DNA from: Solen grandis
Taxonomy: Eukaryota; Mollusca; Bivalvia; Adapedonta; Solenidae
Reading direction: 5' to 3'
DNA: 64,000 bases
Assembly: GCA_021229015.1 (NCBI GenBank)
Contig: CM037785.1
Location: 41,776,682-41,840,681, forward strand
This document shows positions 32,201-42,749 of the stretch, in pieces. A program made the position numbers and the translations under genes. The notes beneath the pieces were generated by a model. It searched no databases, was not told where the DNA came from, and worked only from the letters and a program-made list of their open reading frames with translations. Position 1 is the stretch's first letter. Each line of letters starts with the position of its first letter.

Positions 32201-35200
32201 CATCTTACTTGATTATTTAAAAAAAAATCTTAACTTTTACAAAAATTAATTGGAAAATTCCCTAAAAACTGAAAAGAAAATCCCTAAATATGAAAAAAAG
32301 AATCAGAATCTTTTTAAGAAAAATAATATTGTTGAAAGCATTATTGTTGATTCTGATTTAGAGTTTGTAAAGAAATCCAAACTTTACCATAGAAAAAGGG
32401 AGATAATCAGTTTCAGTTTTTAAGGGATGATAATTCTAAATATAAAGGGGAGATAACTTAAAGAAAAAATATCATGGGGAGGTAATCAAAAGAACTTCAG
32501 TCACAGTATATTTTGTCGGTATGTCCCATATATACATGTATATTTTTTTTACTTTGTTTGACATCTTTCAGACTATAATTTCAATTCATCATGCTGGTTT
32601 GTTTTTGGTGGAGCTGATGGCTATTAGGCTTAGAAAAAACTTTATTTTTACTCTAAATCCTGCACAATATATACAGCAATAGTAATTGTCAACAAATCTG
32701 TGTTTGCATGCATTCTTGCAGGCCCACATAGCCATTGCGGAGTGTGAGAAACGACTTAAGGAGCAGGGTCGGCGGGTGGTGGTCATCACACAGAATATTG
32801 ATGAACTTCACAAGAGGGCTGGCTCCAGTAACATATTGGAACTTCATGGTCAGTGCCTGCTGTTTAACCCTTTCCCTCATAGAGGACACCATGAAAAGAC
32901 CTATGCGAAAAGCATAAAACCAGATCAGCCTGCGAGTAACTCGCAGGCTGATCAGGTTTTATGCTGTTCGCTGCTCCTCAGTGGTCTGAAAATGAGGATT
33001 TTGTAATTAAATTTGGTAATGTTTAACTGTGGTTTTCTGCAGATCAGGCTTTATGTGGTACCTATTGAGTGCGTCAAAATGAGTCTATATGAGGGAAAGG
33101 GTTAATGTCAGGATAATGTGACTAGGTGTAGTACCAGTATCATGCCACATGTGTACAGCGTGATACTACAGTGTGGCAGCACTTTGTCTGTTTCATGTAG
33201 ACATAATTGTTGAAATCCTCTTGCAGAATGCTAGCTAAGTATTTGTAATTGAAGTTATAAAGACATGACTCTGTAGTTTCATTCATCATTTCCAAACAGA
33301 TGAAAAAATTTGTAAATGTCTTTGAATCTCAGTTTTCTCATTCCAAAACAGGTAACCTGTTTACGACACGCTGCTTGAAGTGTGATGAGATCACTAAAAA
33401 CTACGACAGTCCTATTTGCAAAGCTTTGGAAGGAAAAGGGTAATAGCTGTTCTGTGTACCATCTATCCTGTCTTAACCTTCAACCTCATGAATATTCATA
33501 TACAAATCTATGATGTGATGAATATTTATCAAGTGACTTTTAAATGGCATAGGAAACAATGAATTTTTCTTTGCGATGCAAACAGTTTAGAATTTGAGCT
33601 GAAGTATTATATAAGGAAATGGGAAAACCCTGGTCTGCTGTGTTTGCAAAGGTGCAAAACAAGTCCCTATGCAGTTAAATACACATTTCCTGTGTTTACA
33701 GATGTATTCAAATTGACTAACAGGCCATCTATCAGCTACACTGAGATAAGAGGTAGTCAATGGTTGACAAGATTTGCACAATAGAAGTAATGGTCATGTT
33801 TATCATACTGTTTGTGAGTAACTGATTTAGCCATGAATGGAAAATAATCCAAAACAAATGATTAAAAGCGGGGTTTAAATTTTACAACTAAAGATGGAAA
33901 GCTGCAGACATGTTGAATGAAGGATTCATATATTTTGTTAAAGGGAGCCTAACCCTGATTGTGAGGATGCCAACATTCCAAAGGAGGAGCTTCCGAGGTA
34001 AGTTCACAATACAAATACCATATAACCTGGTTTGAATGCTCCCAGGTCTTTGATATTTTTCCTCATACTAAACAACCCTCTGATTATATGTTCTTATTTA
34101 TCCATTAGGACTGAAAAGAGTCCATTTTTGTCACCCGGGTACCCGTGCAGGTGTATTTATTGGATAAGACACGTTACCACCTGTAATAACAAATCATTTA
34201 AAATGTTGATATTAATAAATTTAAATAAGCGCTTAATGATACAGACTCTGTACACCCTAAATACGTCTATTTAGGTTTTTTCTTGACAAAGTCTTGAATT
34301 ATGTTAAGGATATAGATACGAATTGGATACTAGCATGTATATAATTATGTTATAGAAAAAAAATTACTACAAGAGAAATCATTAAAGAAAATAACAACAT
34401 TCGGTAATGGGTAATATTTTTGTACCCGGATACTGGCAATTTATACCCAACCCAGGGTACCTGGGTACTTGTTTGAGCCCAATTATCAATTTGCACACGA
34501 GTGTTTTTTCTTCTACAGGTTAGTACAGGGTTTAGGCACTTTTATGTAAATATTATACTCAGAAAGGCGTTTTATTTTTTCCCACTAGATTCATTAACCC
34601 TTTACCTCATGAATATTCATAAATAAATTAATTACTTGATGAATATTAACTGACTGAACTTAAAATTGTACATGAAACAGTTTTTATACCCCCGAAACAA
34701 AGTTTGGGGGGTATATAGGAGTCACCCGGTGGTCGGTCGGTCGGTGGGTTGGTCGGTCGGTCGGTCCAGCGGTCCGTTGCATTTTCCTTGTCCGGAGCAT
34801 AACTTGAAAACCACAAGTTTGAATTCAAAACAACTTCATGCAATGATCAAGCACATGGAGAGGAAGTGCAGTGCACAAGAACCATAACTCCATCTTGACT
34901 TATTACAGAGTTATTGCCCTTTGTTACTTTTCCTTGTCCGGAGTATAACTTGAAAAGTACAAGTTTGATTTCAAAACAATTTCATACAATGGTCAGCCAC
35001 AATATGAGGAAGTGCAGTGCACAAGAACCATAACTCTATCTAGAGTAATTACAGAGTTATTGCCCTTTGTATTTTTTCCTTGTCCGGAGTATAACTTGTA
35101 AAGTACTGATTGGGTTTCAAAACAATTAATGGTCAAGCACAATGAGAGGAAGTGCAGTGCACAAGAACCATAACTCTATCTAGAGTAATTACAGAGTTAT

Positions 35201-37219
35201 TGCCCTTTGTATTTTTTCCTTGTCTGGAGTATAACTTGTAAAGTACTGATTGGATTTCAAAACAATTTCATACAATGTCAACACAATAGAGGAAGTGCAG
35301 TGCAAAGAACCATAACTCTATCTAAGAATTACAGAGTTATTAATATGAGGAAGTGCAGTGCATAAGAACCATAACTCTATCTAGAGTAATTACAGAGTTA
35401 TTTCCCTTTGTTACTTTTCCTTGTTTTTCTTGTCCTGAACACAACGCGAATATTATACATGGTATATACTTGAAACTTAAAATATAAACAGGTGGCGACT
35501 AGGAGAAGTGCAGTGTCCAAGAACTGTTACCTTATATTTTTAAACTACTGTGACAAACAACCATTATTGACTCTCTATCAACTTTAAATAAAAACTTTAC
35601 TTACTTATTACTATCACAACCAATATACTATGTATACAGGTTCTTATCTATGCTCTGCCTGAAGTCTGGCTTCTCCTGCATTAAAGTATTTTGCGGGGGT
35701 ATTAATCTCCTTCAGTGATAGCTCTATTTTTTCTAATGCCATGCAGAGTGTGTAGAATCTGAGCTACATTTTAACAAACAGAGGATACCCTGATCAGACA
35801 GCTCCTATTTTTCAATGCTTCAGAAGAGTCTCTATGAAATAAAGGGTTAGATACTTCCTTGATAGCTGTCACTAAGTAACCTATTGATTCCATTCATAAA
35901 AATCACATATGACACTTAATAAGTACAAGCACATGCAAGATTTCAGCGTGTGTTTGCAGGTGTAAGAAGAGTGACTGTGGGGGACTGCTAAGACCACACG
36001 TGGTCTGGTTTGGTGAGAGCCTCGATCCCATGGTCTTGGAACAGGTGGATGATGAACTCGAGGCATGTGATCTTTGTCTTGTGGTGAGTCCTTAATAATA
36101 CATTATTTATGCCCTATCAACTGCGTTTCAGGTCATATAGATTTTTGGTCGTCCATCACACCTCAGGTTTACCTTTGCATTTAACCCATTCCCTCATAGA
36201 GGATACCATGAAAAGACCTATGCGAACAGCATAAAACCAGATCAGCCTGCAAGTAACTCGCAGGCTGATCAGGTTTTATGCTGTTCGCTGCTCCTCAGTG
36301 GTCTGGTAATGAGGATTTTACAATTAGATTTGGTAAGGTTTAACTGTGGTTTTCTGCAGATCAGGCTTTATGTGGTACCTATTGAGTGCGTCAAAATGAG
36401 TCTATATGAGGGAAAGGGTTAAGCTTCATGAAACTTGATACACATGTACATTATGATAATTTTGACTTATTTTAATTTTTATACAATTCTTTGGCTCTAA
36501 CCTATATTTCATGGTTGGATGAACATGGTATAATTGATTGTAATGCCTCAGTTTTACTTCTGCATTTCAGCTTTTTTTCTATGAAGATGACTTCACATCA
36601 TCATGAAACATGATGCAAATGTACATCAAGACAGAAACTTTTAAAAATATAAGCAAATATTTTATTGTGACTAATGTATGCCAGCGGGTCATCAATGTCA
36701 CAGAGACACATTTCCTTGTTAAGATTTCTAACTGCTAGGGGAGAAACCTTAATACAGAAGTCATGCTATCACTCACTCTGAAAATACATCCACCAATAAA
36801 ATTGTGCAGTTATTCACTGAATTCTATATATACAGTGTCATTAAATTCAGTGTTTGTTTTTTGTTGTTGTTTTTGTTATAATTTGTGGTCCAAAAGGGAC
36901 ATATGAAATCTTTGTTCCAGTCATCTAAATTAAAGATAAGGAAAAAAGGCCAAGATTTTTATGTGTGAATAATGCAATAAAATGTGCCACAGATCTTATC
37001 CTATAAAGTAACACAATTTAACAGAATTTAAAAAGAAATACCTGTTAGCTAATGGCACTTTTGACAATTTCAGATCTATATATCTTACTCTGCATGTTGA
37101 CAGGTTGGGACCTCCTCTATTGTTTATCCCGCGGCAATGTTTGCCCCCACTGTAGCCAGGCGAGGAGTCCCTGTAGCTGAGTTCAACCTCGAAGCCACGC
37201 CCTGTACTTCGAACTTTGG
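23153..37219 (+). CDS. SIRT5: SIRT5-type mitochondrial sirtuin, 8 exons, 3' exon missing
   Basis: NAD-dependent protein-lysine deacylase of the SIRT5 class (desuccinylase/demalonylase/deglutarylase in known members), acting mainly in mitochondria. Exons: 23153-23218, 23937-24092, 31676-31774, 32722-32848, 33352-33439, 33944-33997, 35960-36083, 37104-37219; all junctions are GT-AG and all phases agree, giving 276 codons plus 2 bases. Visible features: a basic presequence (residues 1-22), the NAD loop [15 protein letters not shown] (about 49-63), Tyr93 and Arg96 matching the acyl-carboxylate-binding Tyr102/Arg105 of human SIRT5, QNID, catalytic His149 in LELHG, zinc cysteines 157/160 and 198/203, and [11 protein letters not shown]. 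Human SIRT5 has 310 residues; the final ~30 (the 'FHF.GPCGTTLPEAL' region) are not found before or after the N gap at 38101-38200. The gene is stretched by intronic repeats, mainly a 5-kb minisatellite in intron 2. Confidence 0.95.
23937..24092 (+). CDS. SIRT5: SIRT5 exon 2: NAD-binding loop
   Basis: The acceptor 'tgttatttacag' and the donor GTGAGT bound 52 codons. Met at 23946 could also act as an internal start, giving a form without the presequence. The exon contains [20 protein letters not shown] and [12 protein letters not shown]. Confidence 0.95.
24476..25521 (-). repeat. Dispersed two-module repeat, inverted copy
   Basis: It begins 'agctcacctgagcacgtgtgctcaggatgagc' and ends 'gtgagcgaccaagggccatcttggccctctt', the reverse of the ends at 13909 and 12716. 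Between them are about six diverged units of the 161-bp module (ttcactttgttt.cactc.agcatcttcat). The 145-bp module is missing. Confidence 0.9.
25662..25872 (+). repeat. 129-bp tandem duplication
   Basis: 'tacatgcagttctt.atagcctagtggc' at 25662 and 25791, followed by 'gctgtcattcctagataaagtcttc' in both. A further part (gaaaatcagaaattag.tgcttaat) recurs at about 26130. Confidence 0.85.
26243..31388 (+). repeat. 32-bp minisatellite, about 160 copies
   Basis: The unit is 'ca[t/c]tgatgtagg[a/g]caatagttataccattaat', repeated head to tail over about 5.15 kb (roughly 160 units), with two main two-state positions (t/c and a/g). A few units have one-base losses or rarer variants ('ataactata', 'tcattata', 'agctatactat...gatgcagg'). 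Copies are near-identical inside and more degenerate at the right edge (31215-31388). It lies wholly within SIRT5 intron 2. There are no unique spacers, so it is not a CRISPR-like array. Confidence 0.98.
31676..31774 (+). CDS. SIRT5: SIRT5 exon 3
   Basis: The acceptor is 'tgtatgacag' and the donor GTAAGT; 33 codons, phase 0 to 0. It contains [20 protein letters not shown] with the Tyr and Arg that define SIRT5-type acyl specificity. Confidence 0.95.
31775..32721 (+). other. SIRT5 intron 3
   Basis: AT-rich with no recognised repeat. It ends in 'cattcttgcag'. Confidence 0.7.
32722..32848 (+). CDS. SIRT5: SIRT5 exon 4: QNID and catalytic His
   Basis: 127 bases, entering in phase 0 and leaving after one base of a Gly codon (donor GTCAGT). 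It contains [18 protein letters not shown] and the catalytic His in ILELHG. Confidence 0.95.
32868..33101 (+). mobile_element. piggyBac-like MITE, full copy (234 bp)
   Basis: Flanked by TTAA on both sides (32864-32867 and 33102-33105). Terminal inverted repeats are CCCTTTCCCTCATA and TATGAGGGAAAGGG. An internal perfect hairpin, gatcagcctgcgagt/aactcgcaggctgatc, lies near the left end. The TTAA target and CCC ends are typical of piggyBac-superfamily elements. It sits 15 bases inside SIRT5 intron 4. Confidence 0.9.
33352..33439 (+). CDS. SIRT5: SIRT5 exon 5: first zinc cysteines
   Basis: The acceptor is 'ttccaaaacag' and the donor GTAATA; 88 bases (2 + 28 codons + 2). It contains [20 protein letters not shown] with the first Cys-x2-Cys of the zinc site. 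Confidence 0.95.
33480..33545 (+). repeat. Short dispersed repeat, copy 1
   Basis: 'acctcatgaatattcata.a.aaa' through 'tgatgaatatt.a..tgact' is shared with 34597-34660, also in a SIRT5 intron. The second copy is preceded by TTAACCCTTT, so it may be a relic of a TTAA-type element. Confidence 0.55.
33944..33997 (+). CDS. SIRT5: SIRT5 exon 6
   Basis: 54 bases between 'ttttgttaaag' and GTAAGT. It encodes [17 protein letters not shown] and leaves two bases of the Arg codon. Confidence 0.9.
34597..34660 (+). repeat. Short dispersed repeat, copy 2
   Basis: See 33480-33545. It begins with TTAACCCTTTACCTCATG, close to the MITE ends. Confidence 0.5.
34684..35706 (+). repeat. Dispersed repeat with ~145-bp internal tandem units
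   Basis: It opens 'ttatacccccgaaacaaagtttggggggtatata' and closes 'ttgcgggggtattaa', an inverted-end pattern. A (ggtcggtc)n tract follows the start. 'ttccttgtccggagtataacttg' recurs at 34784, 34930, 35077 and 35216, with 'gaggaagtgcagtgcacaagaaccataactc' in each unit. It lies within SIRT5 intron 6. Confidence 0.85.
35960..36083 (+). CDS. SIRT5: SIRT5 exon 7: second zinc cysteines
   Basis: The acceptor is 'tgtgtttgcag' and the donor GTGAGT; 124 bases. It contains C-K-K-S-D-C-G-G, then [14 protein letters not shown], and ends CDLCLV. Confidence 0.95.
36185..36418 (+). mobile_element. piggyBac-like MITE, full copy (234 bp)
   Basis: Same length and structure as the copy at 32868-33101, with TTAA at 36181-36184 and 36419-36422 and one change in the left end (CCCATTCCC). 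It lies 97 bases inside SIRT5 intron 7. Confidence 0.9.
37104..37219 (+). CDS. SIRT5: SIRT5 exon 8 (last one visible)
   Basis: The acceptor is 'catgttgacag' and the donor GTACGT; 116 bases. It contains [20 protein letters not shown] and GVPVAEFN. It leaves two bases, so a further exon is required. Confidence 0.95.
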
Positions 37220-37304
37220 GTACGTTAGAGAACCAACACAGGTTGTACTGAGTGGAGGTGTCACTTTGATATGTGTACTCCAGTTAATAGCGTAGAAGAT
37301 TAGT

Positions 37305-37560
37305 AATTGTCCCCAAAGCTGAGTGGTTAGACCGTCCGCCTTTGGAGCTGGAGGTTGTGGGTTTGATCCCAGACTGTGACATATAAAAGGCGTTAAAAAA
37401 TGGCACTGGTATGGCTTACAGCATATATACGGGGTTATTGCCGGACTAGCTGGTCAGTTGTTAGAATAATGAAACTTGGTGCCACTTAATTATGATGTAC
37501 TATTGCAATGTGGCAATACTGTAGGTGGGACATTAACCTTAACAAAAGGTGAGCACTTGT
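37305..37560 (+). repeat. tRNA-derived SINE
   Basis: An A-box-like 'agctgagtggttagacc' and a B-box-like 'gtgggtttgatccca' about 33 bases apart form a tRNA-like head. The tail ends '..tactgtaggtgggacattaaccttaaca'. It lies just after SIRT5 exon 8. Confidence 0.65.
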
Positions 37561-38100
37561 GACCACCTTTGTGACCAGCACAGAATAAGATCAGCCTGCA
37601 CAGTCATGAAGTCTGATCATGGTTTGCACTGTTCCCTTCACAATCTGTGAATGTTCAGCATGCACCCCCATAAACAACTAATGATGCAGTCCAAAATGAA
37701 GAAAGGATGAGACCAGTTAAAAAATTTAGCATGGTAAGGGTAAAATTGGTTACCAGAGTTAATACAAGTTTTACTGGTAGAACAACACTATCTGTAAGGT
37801 ATGGTTTAAATTTGGCCATGGCAAATTTATACCAAAGTTGTAAAAATTGGTACTGGTGTATAACAGTAATATCAGGAATGGTTGGACCACATGAGAAAAA
37901 ATGTAACTGTGTGTGATATTATGTCACTTGTCTACAATGATGTGGGGAAATCAACGACAACATGTAGGAAATAATTTTATTGTTATTACTTAAACATTCT
38001 GACTAATACCTTTATAAGGATAACATTTACTTTTAAAAGTAAACAACGTCACCATGATTAGCGTTACATCAGAAAAGCAGGAAAATGCAGATGTTATGTG
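37560..38100. other. Non-coding stretch before the gap
   Basis: A repeat-like patch (37550-37650, 'gatcagcctgcacagtcatgaagtctgatcatgg') is present. No sequence matching the missing SIRT5 terminal exon was found. Confidence 0.5.
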
Positions 38101-38200
38101 NNNNNNNNNNNNNNNNNNNNNNNNNNNNNNNNNNNNNNNNNNNNNNNNNNNNNNNNNNNNNNNNNNNNNNNNNNNNNNNNNNNNNNNNNNNNNNNNNNNN
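38101..38200. other. Assembly gap (100 N)
   Basis: A run of 100 N, the usual placeholder for a gap of unknown size. Confidence 0.99.
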
Positions 38201-38460
38201 ACAATAATAGCTTCCTAGCGGTGAACTAGAAATGATATCAAATATTATTATCCTTTGAATGTTATTACAGTATTTAAGACTGTTGAAACTGATCTTGATT
38301 GTTGAAACTGATCTTGATGGCAAGAGATTTGTCTTTGCTTTTGTAGAAACAGCACTCTTTTGCCGTGTCTTGAAAGTCAGATAGATTAAGTTAATGAACA
38401 TAACTATAAAACTGAATTTAAACAACACAATACTATCATGCATTAGAATAATCTATCTTT

Positions 38461-38835
38461 CAAAGAATGGCGCCGTTCTCAAACGTTTTGTGAGTTCTGT
38501 TTTGCTTGTTGGTGTATTTCTATTTCAAGTTGGAAGTGAACAAACAGTCTCGACACGAAAATAATCATTATTAATGCGTTCTGAAATTACAATAAAAACG
38601 TCCGCCCGCAAAGAAATATGAGTAAATCTGAGATCTGGTAATTAAGTTATTATCAACGGCAGTATTCCTAACTATCAGAGATGCAATAGAACCCTGTTCC
38701 TCTAATATTGTACAAGATTGCATTATATTTTGCAGTGGGTTTTGTAATAGCATTTGCTGCCATTAGCAATATGCGACTGTACCACCGCGATGACACCGTC
38801 CCTTTTTTCAACTATACTGCTTTCCTCACTACCAC
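38461..38835 (+). pseudogene. Cys-loop receptor relic 1 (B-type), internally deleted
   Basis: 38467-38620 matches the start of the gene at 46364 (start codon region to 'aataaaaacgtccgccc'). About 40 bases later, 38646-38835 matches the same gene from M2 (ttattatcaacggcagt) through M3 to 'tgaca.cgtccc'. The whole ligand-binding domain and M1 are gone, and frames are broken. It lies 260 bases after the gap. Confidence 0.85.
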
Positions 38836-39678
38836 GATAATGGATTCAGCATCGTGTTAAAAATTAACCTAGTTTAAAGAGGAAAAAACTTGGTATGTTT
38901 TTATAGCATCTTTATTAAGTACTATTACATGGTCTCCAATATTTTGATTAATATATATTTCGAAATATTTCTTTTTGATAACAATTTGCAATACGGTTAG
39001 TTTAATTAAATGGTTAAATTGTAATTAGTAAGATATGAAGCTTTTCATGGTTTTATTGTTACTTTTTCACCTTGATATGCTACAAAAGAATACTTTTATT
39101 ATTATTAATCATATTTCGTAATAATGCATTGATTGCGCGGAGCTACAGTTCGCTGTGCTCAATCTCCATGCAGGAGATTTCACACAGGTCAGTGTTCAAC
39201 ACACGTGTGGCATATTCCTACCGATCTGTTTTCTTAAACATTTATAAACCGGAGTCGATCACACAAATAAAACGGTTTGAGAGTACGTGTTTGGTCGGCG
39301 TTTTAACCGCCATATCTGAAAGACAGCTATGCCAATAGGTGTCACATGGTAAACACCATGGTCATATGAAAACACCATGGTCACATGGTTCTCGGTGCGA
39401 CAGTGATTGATGCAAAGCAATCCACTGCGTATATTAAGAAGCGCACTTCGTTAAATTGATTGGAACTTTAAATATTTTTATTACATTTTTATCTGTTGGC
39501 CACGTGAATATTATGGATATATTTATATGATAATTAGATTCGCAGAACAAACGTTTGGCCGGTTTTGTAATTGTGTGAAAGACTAGTTACAAAAATATTT
39601 CCAATAATATTCACCAGCAGCTGTAAAACAAAGGATTTCGAACCGTTTCCAAACTATATTGCGGGTGGCATTTGCTGT
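38836..39678. other. Spacer upstream of receptor gene A
   Basis: No coding signal. 'aacaccatggtcat/cat' is duplicated at 39350-39385. The promoter of gene A should lie here; no confident TATA box. Confidence 0.4.
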
Positions 39679-40980
39679 ATGTCTTGGCTGCAACACAAAA
39701 TGGATTTAAAAATGCTTTTAATTGTCTCGGTGTTATTATATGTATTTTCTGATAGCGTTGTTTACGGAAGAAACACATTTAATGATTCAGACACCTTAGT
39801 AAAGGATTTACTGAAGAACAATAACATGTTAGTACGACCCGTATCTAACCAAGCCGAGTCTCTTAATGTGACTGTTCAGTTATATATAAAGTCTATAAAA
39901 AGTTTTGACGAAGTGCAAGAGACAATAGTTTACTCGGGAGGCTTGTATTTGCAATGGACTGATTCGGTGAAAGTGTGGAACCCGGCAGATTATGGCGGTG
40001 TTTTAGAGGCAAAATTACCGTACAATACAGTTTGGGTGCCCGATTTGATTCTTATAAATCCTGCTGAAGATTTGGATACACTTGGAAAACCTTGGCAAAA
40101 GGTGACCTACCGTCATAACGGCCATGCTTCGTGGAATCCGGGAGGACTTATTAAGACATCGTGTAATGTGAACGTGCGTAACTTTCCATTTGACTCACAT
40201 GTTTGTATGTCTCAATTCGTTGACTTGAACTATGCATCTTCAGTGGAGGTATACATCAAACCTCTTTCAGATGAAGTTGACCTTTCTCTGTACGTATCGA
40301 ATTCTGCGTGGACAATTGCGCAGACACACGCATACAGTGTAAGGATAATGGGCTTCAATGCAGGAGTAATATTTGAGTTGCAACTACAAAGGAAATCATC
40401 ATTTGTGATCATTAATACTATCATTCCCCTATTCTTACTTAGTTTGATTAACAGCTTAGTATTCCTGCTTGCACCTGATTCCGGTGAGCGGGTGTCCTAC
40501 TGCATCACAGTCTTGTTGTCTATCACTGTCTTTTTTACAATTATCAGTGAATTTTTACCTAATTCATCTGAACCCGTCCCGCTGATCTCATATAAGCTCC
40601 TTTTCGATCTACTGATCAGTTTTTCCATCACATTTGTAACAATTTATAATCTGAAAATCTACAATCGTGATGACTCCGAGGGAGTCCCTACAAAACTTGT
40701 CAGGCTATGCAATCTATTGTGCAGAAAGAAAGAAACTAATATTCAATCTCGAAATAAAATCTGTAGTGTGTCAAATATAAATACATCAGAAGAAATGCAT
40801 CAGAATGAGTCTATAGAATCTTCTAATGAGATATGTGAGGTGAAAAACCAAATCAAGGAGGAATGTGTAACATGGAAACGCGTAAGTTTTCTGGTAGATA
40901 AGGTCGCTTTGGTATTGTTCCCCGTTGCAACTGTTACAAGTTTTGTTGTTTTTATCTTGATAACTGCCACATTAGCCTAA
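39679..40980 (+). CDS. Receptor gene A: intronless Cys-loop (nicotinic-like) subunit
   Basis: A single uninterrupted frame encodes a pentameric ligand-gated channel subunit for the plasma membrane. The open frame reaches back to 39571 but without ATG. ATG at 39679 or, more likely, 39700 starts a signal peptide (MDLKMLLIVSVLLYVFSDSV). From 39700 the protein has 426 residues: ligand-binding domain with QWTD (loop D Trp) and VWVPD (loop A Trp), a Cys-loop with 13 residues between the cysteines around FPFD, M1, M2 with GER then VSYCITVLLSITVFFTIISE, M3, an ~80-residue loop and M4 ending in TLA. Glu at -1' and 20', Leu 9' and no Pro-Ala insertion predict a cation pore. The position seven residues after the second loop Cys is Leu instead of the loop-B Trp, and there is no Cys-Cys pair in loop C, so acetylcholine binding by this subunit alone is doubtful. 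Confidence 0.9.
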   Translation: MSWLQHKMDLKMLLIVSVLLYVFSDSVVYGRNTFNDSDTLVKDLLKNNNMLVRPVSNQAESLNVTVQLYIKSIKSFDEVQETIVYSGGLYLQWTDSVKVWNPADYGGVLEAKLPYNTVWVPDLILINPAEDLDTLGKPWQKVTYRHNGHASWNPGGLIKTSCNVNVRNFPFDSHVCMSQFVDLNYASSVEVYIKPLSDEVDLSLYVSNSAWTIAQTHAYSVRIMGFNAGVIFELQLQRKSSFVIINTIIPLFLLSLINSLVFLLAPDSGERVSYCITVLLSITVFFTIISEFLPNSSEPVPLISYKLLFDLLISFSITFVTIYNLKIYNRDDSEGVPTKLVRLCNLLCRKKETNIQSRNKICSVSNINTSEEMHQNESIESSNEICEVKNQIKEECVTWKRVSFLVDKVALVLFPVATVTSFVVFILITATLA

Positions 40981-41166
40981 CATCACAAAGGTTATCTGAA
41001 GAGTGCTTCTATCTTGTTTTTATTTAATTGGTGGAAATATATGAAGGTATTTCAAATTGTATTGCTTATTAGTCTAAATCTTTCACATAAAGTAACATGT
41101 CATCAATGACATATAGAGTGTGATCATTATCTGTAATTTTGGATACTAAGTGACGTTTTGAAACTG

Positions 41167-41172
41167 AATAAA
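41167..41172 (+). promoter_or_regulatory. Possible polyadenylation signal of gene A
   Basis: AATAAA 187 bases after the stop codon of gene A. Confidence 0.45.
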
Positions 41173-41179
41173 ATGAAAA

Positions 41180-42699
41180 ACATATATAAAAAGGACGAAA
41201 TGAAATAGTTTTGATGTCGTAATTGTTTTCCCTTTCACGCAATCACTTACGATAATATTTAAGGAATATTATCTGTGTTTTGTTTCTCACAGAGATATTT
41301 AATGTATTTAAATAGCTTTGTGTACGCTGTCGATTTTTTATTGACATTATTTACATGTAATCAATAATACTGCAGAACTACTTTTACAAAAATAATTTTG
41401 ACTGATAAAAGCTTTTGTTTGAATTGACATTTAGGTTCTTCACGGAAAATGTATTGCTGTCCTGAGCACTCTCCATTTCATATTTGTCTACAATCTAGCA
41501 ATAATGACATCAGTTTTAACAACTGAAAAAATAAGCTGTAGACATCATTCACTATGATTTTTATGATTTGCATAAGTCTAAGTCACTTATAAGACCCATT
41601 TTGTTTTAGATGTTGAATTAGATGATGAGATTCGCATATTTATTATCATTTATTGAACATAAGTATAGAAAGGAATGTTCTTGTCAAAAGAAATTTAGAA
41701 GAAAAAAAATGTACCATTTTGGAAGGACGAAGAGATCGAGTATTTTCAAATCATCCCTATTTTGTCACATTTTGTCATCATTTTTAATTTTTGCATAATT
41801 CGCAGCATTTAAGTATAAGTAGATCTTGTATCTATGATATATGTTATTATACTATATTCAATAGTACATTATAACTAGAACGTAGATAATGTAATTTAAC
41901 ATTCTTTCAAGTTTATATTTAATTCTCATGTCAGAAATAAAATTCAACATGCTTATTGTCTATGTCAGATAAGGTATAATAAAAATATCCTTTTAGTTGT
42001 TCTTTTTTATTTTAAGTCAGATAATAATATTCATTGTTTATAATTTTGCTCAATGTCCATATTAATGCTTCATTTTATTTATTAATTTATTTTTTAAAAT
42101 GGATGAAGACACGGAGCGAAATAAACCAAGTACCAATGCTTTATTTGCATGCAAATACTCAATAGCACACAGGTGCATAACATTTGAAAGACTCCTACGT
42201 TGTAGCACTCTTTTGAAAAGTAACACTCCTCAATCCATTCAGGAGATTTCCATAATCTGATTGCAATTCATAGACATTGTGAATTAAATGACACGTTAAC
42301 ACTGCTTATTTGTTAAATGTTCGGCTGACCAATTCATCTTTGATATTGATTTTAAAAACCATTTTAGCAATAGATAAGCAGGAATATTATCTGGAAGGAA
42401 ATCTGGAAGGAAACGAATATTTTATAACATGAGTTTCAGATTTCTCTATATATACAATGTATCATAGCTTTTATTGTTATTCTAAAACAAAACAGGAATT
42501 TCTTGACCTTTTTGCTGAGTATTGTTATCATTAATAGTGTTCCATACCATTACTAGATTTAGCTGGATATTACAAGGGAATGTTTTTTATGGGAAAAAAA
42601 ACCTATTATATCACATGCCCAACAAATAATTTATAAGGCTGCAATATTTAAAAGAAATACCTTCACTAGTTCTAAAAATATTACTTCAATAACAGGTGA

Positions 42700-42749
<50 letters not shown>

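Noticed and set aside
37305..37380. Functional tRNA gene
   Set aside because: A and B box-like blocks are present, but arms do not pair as a full cloverleaf and a SINE tail follows.
39571..39678. Upstream extension of receptor gene A
   Set aside because: The first codon is TTG, and the extension is not signal-peptide-like; ATG at 39700 directly precedes a normal signal peptide.
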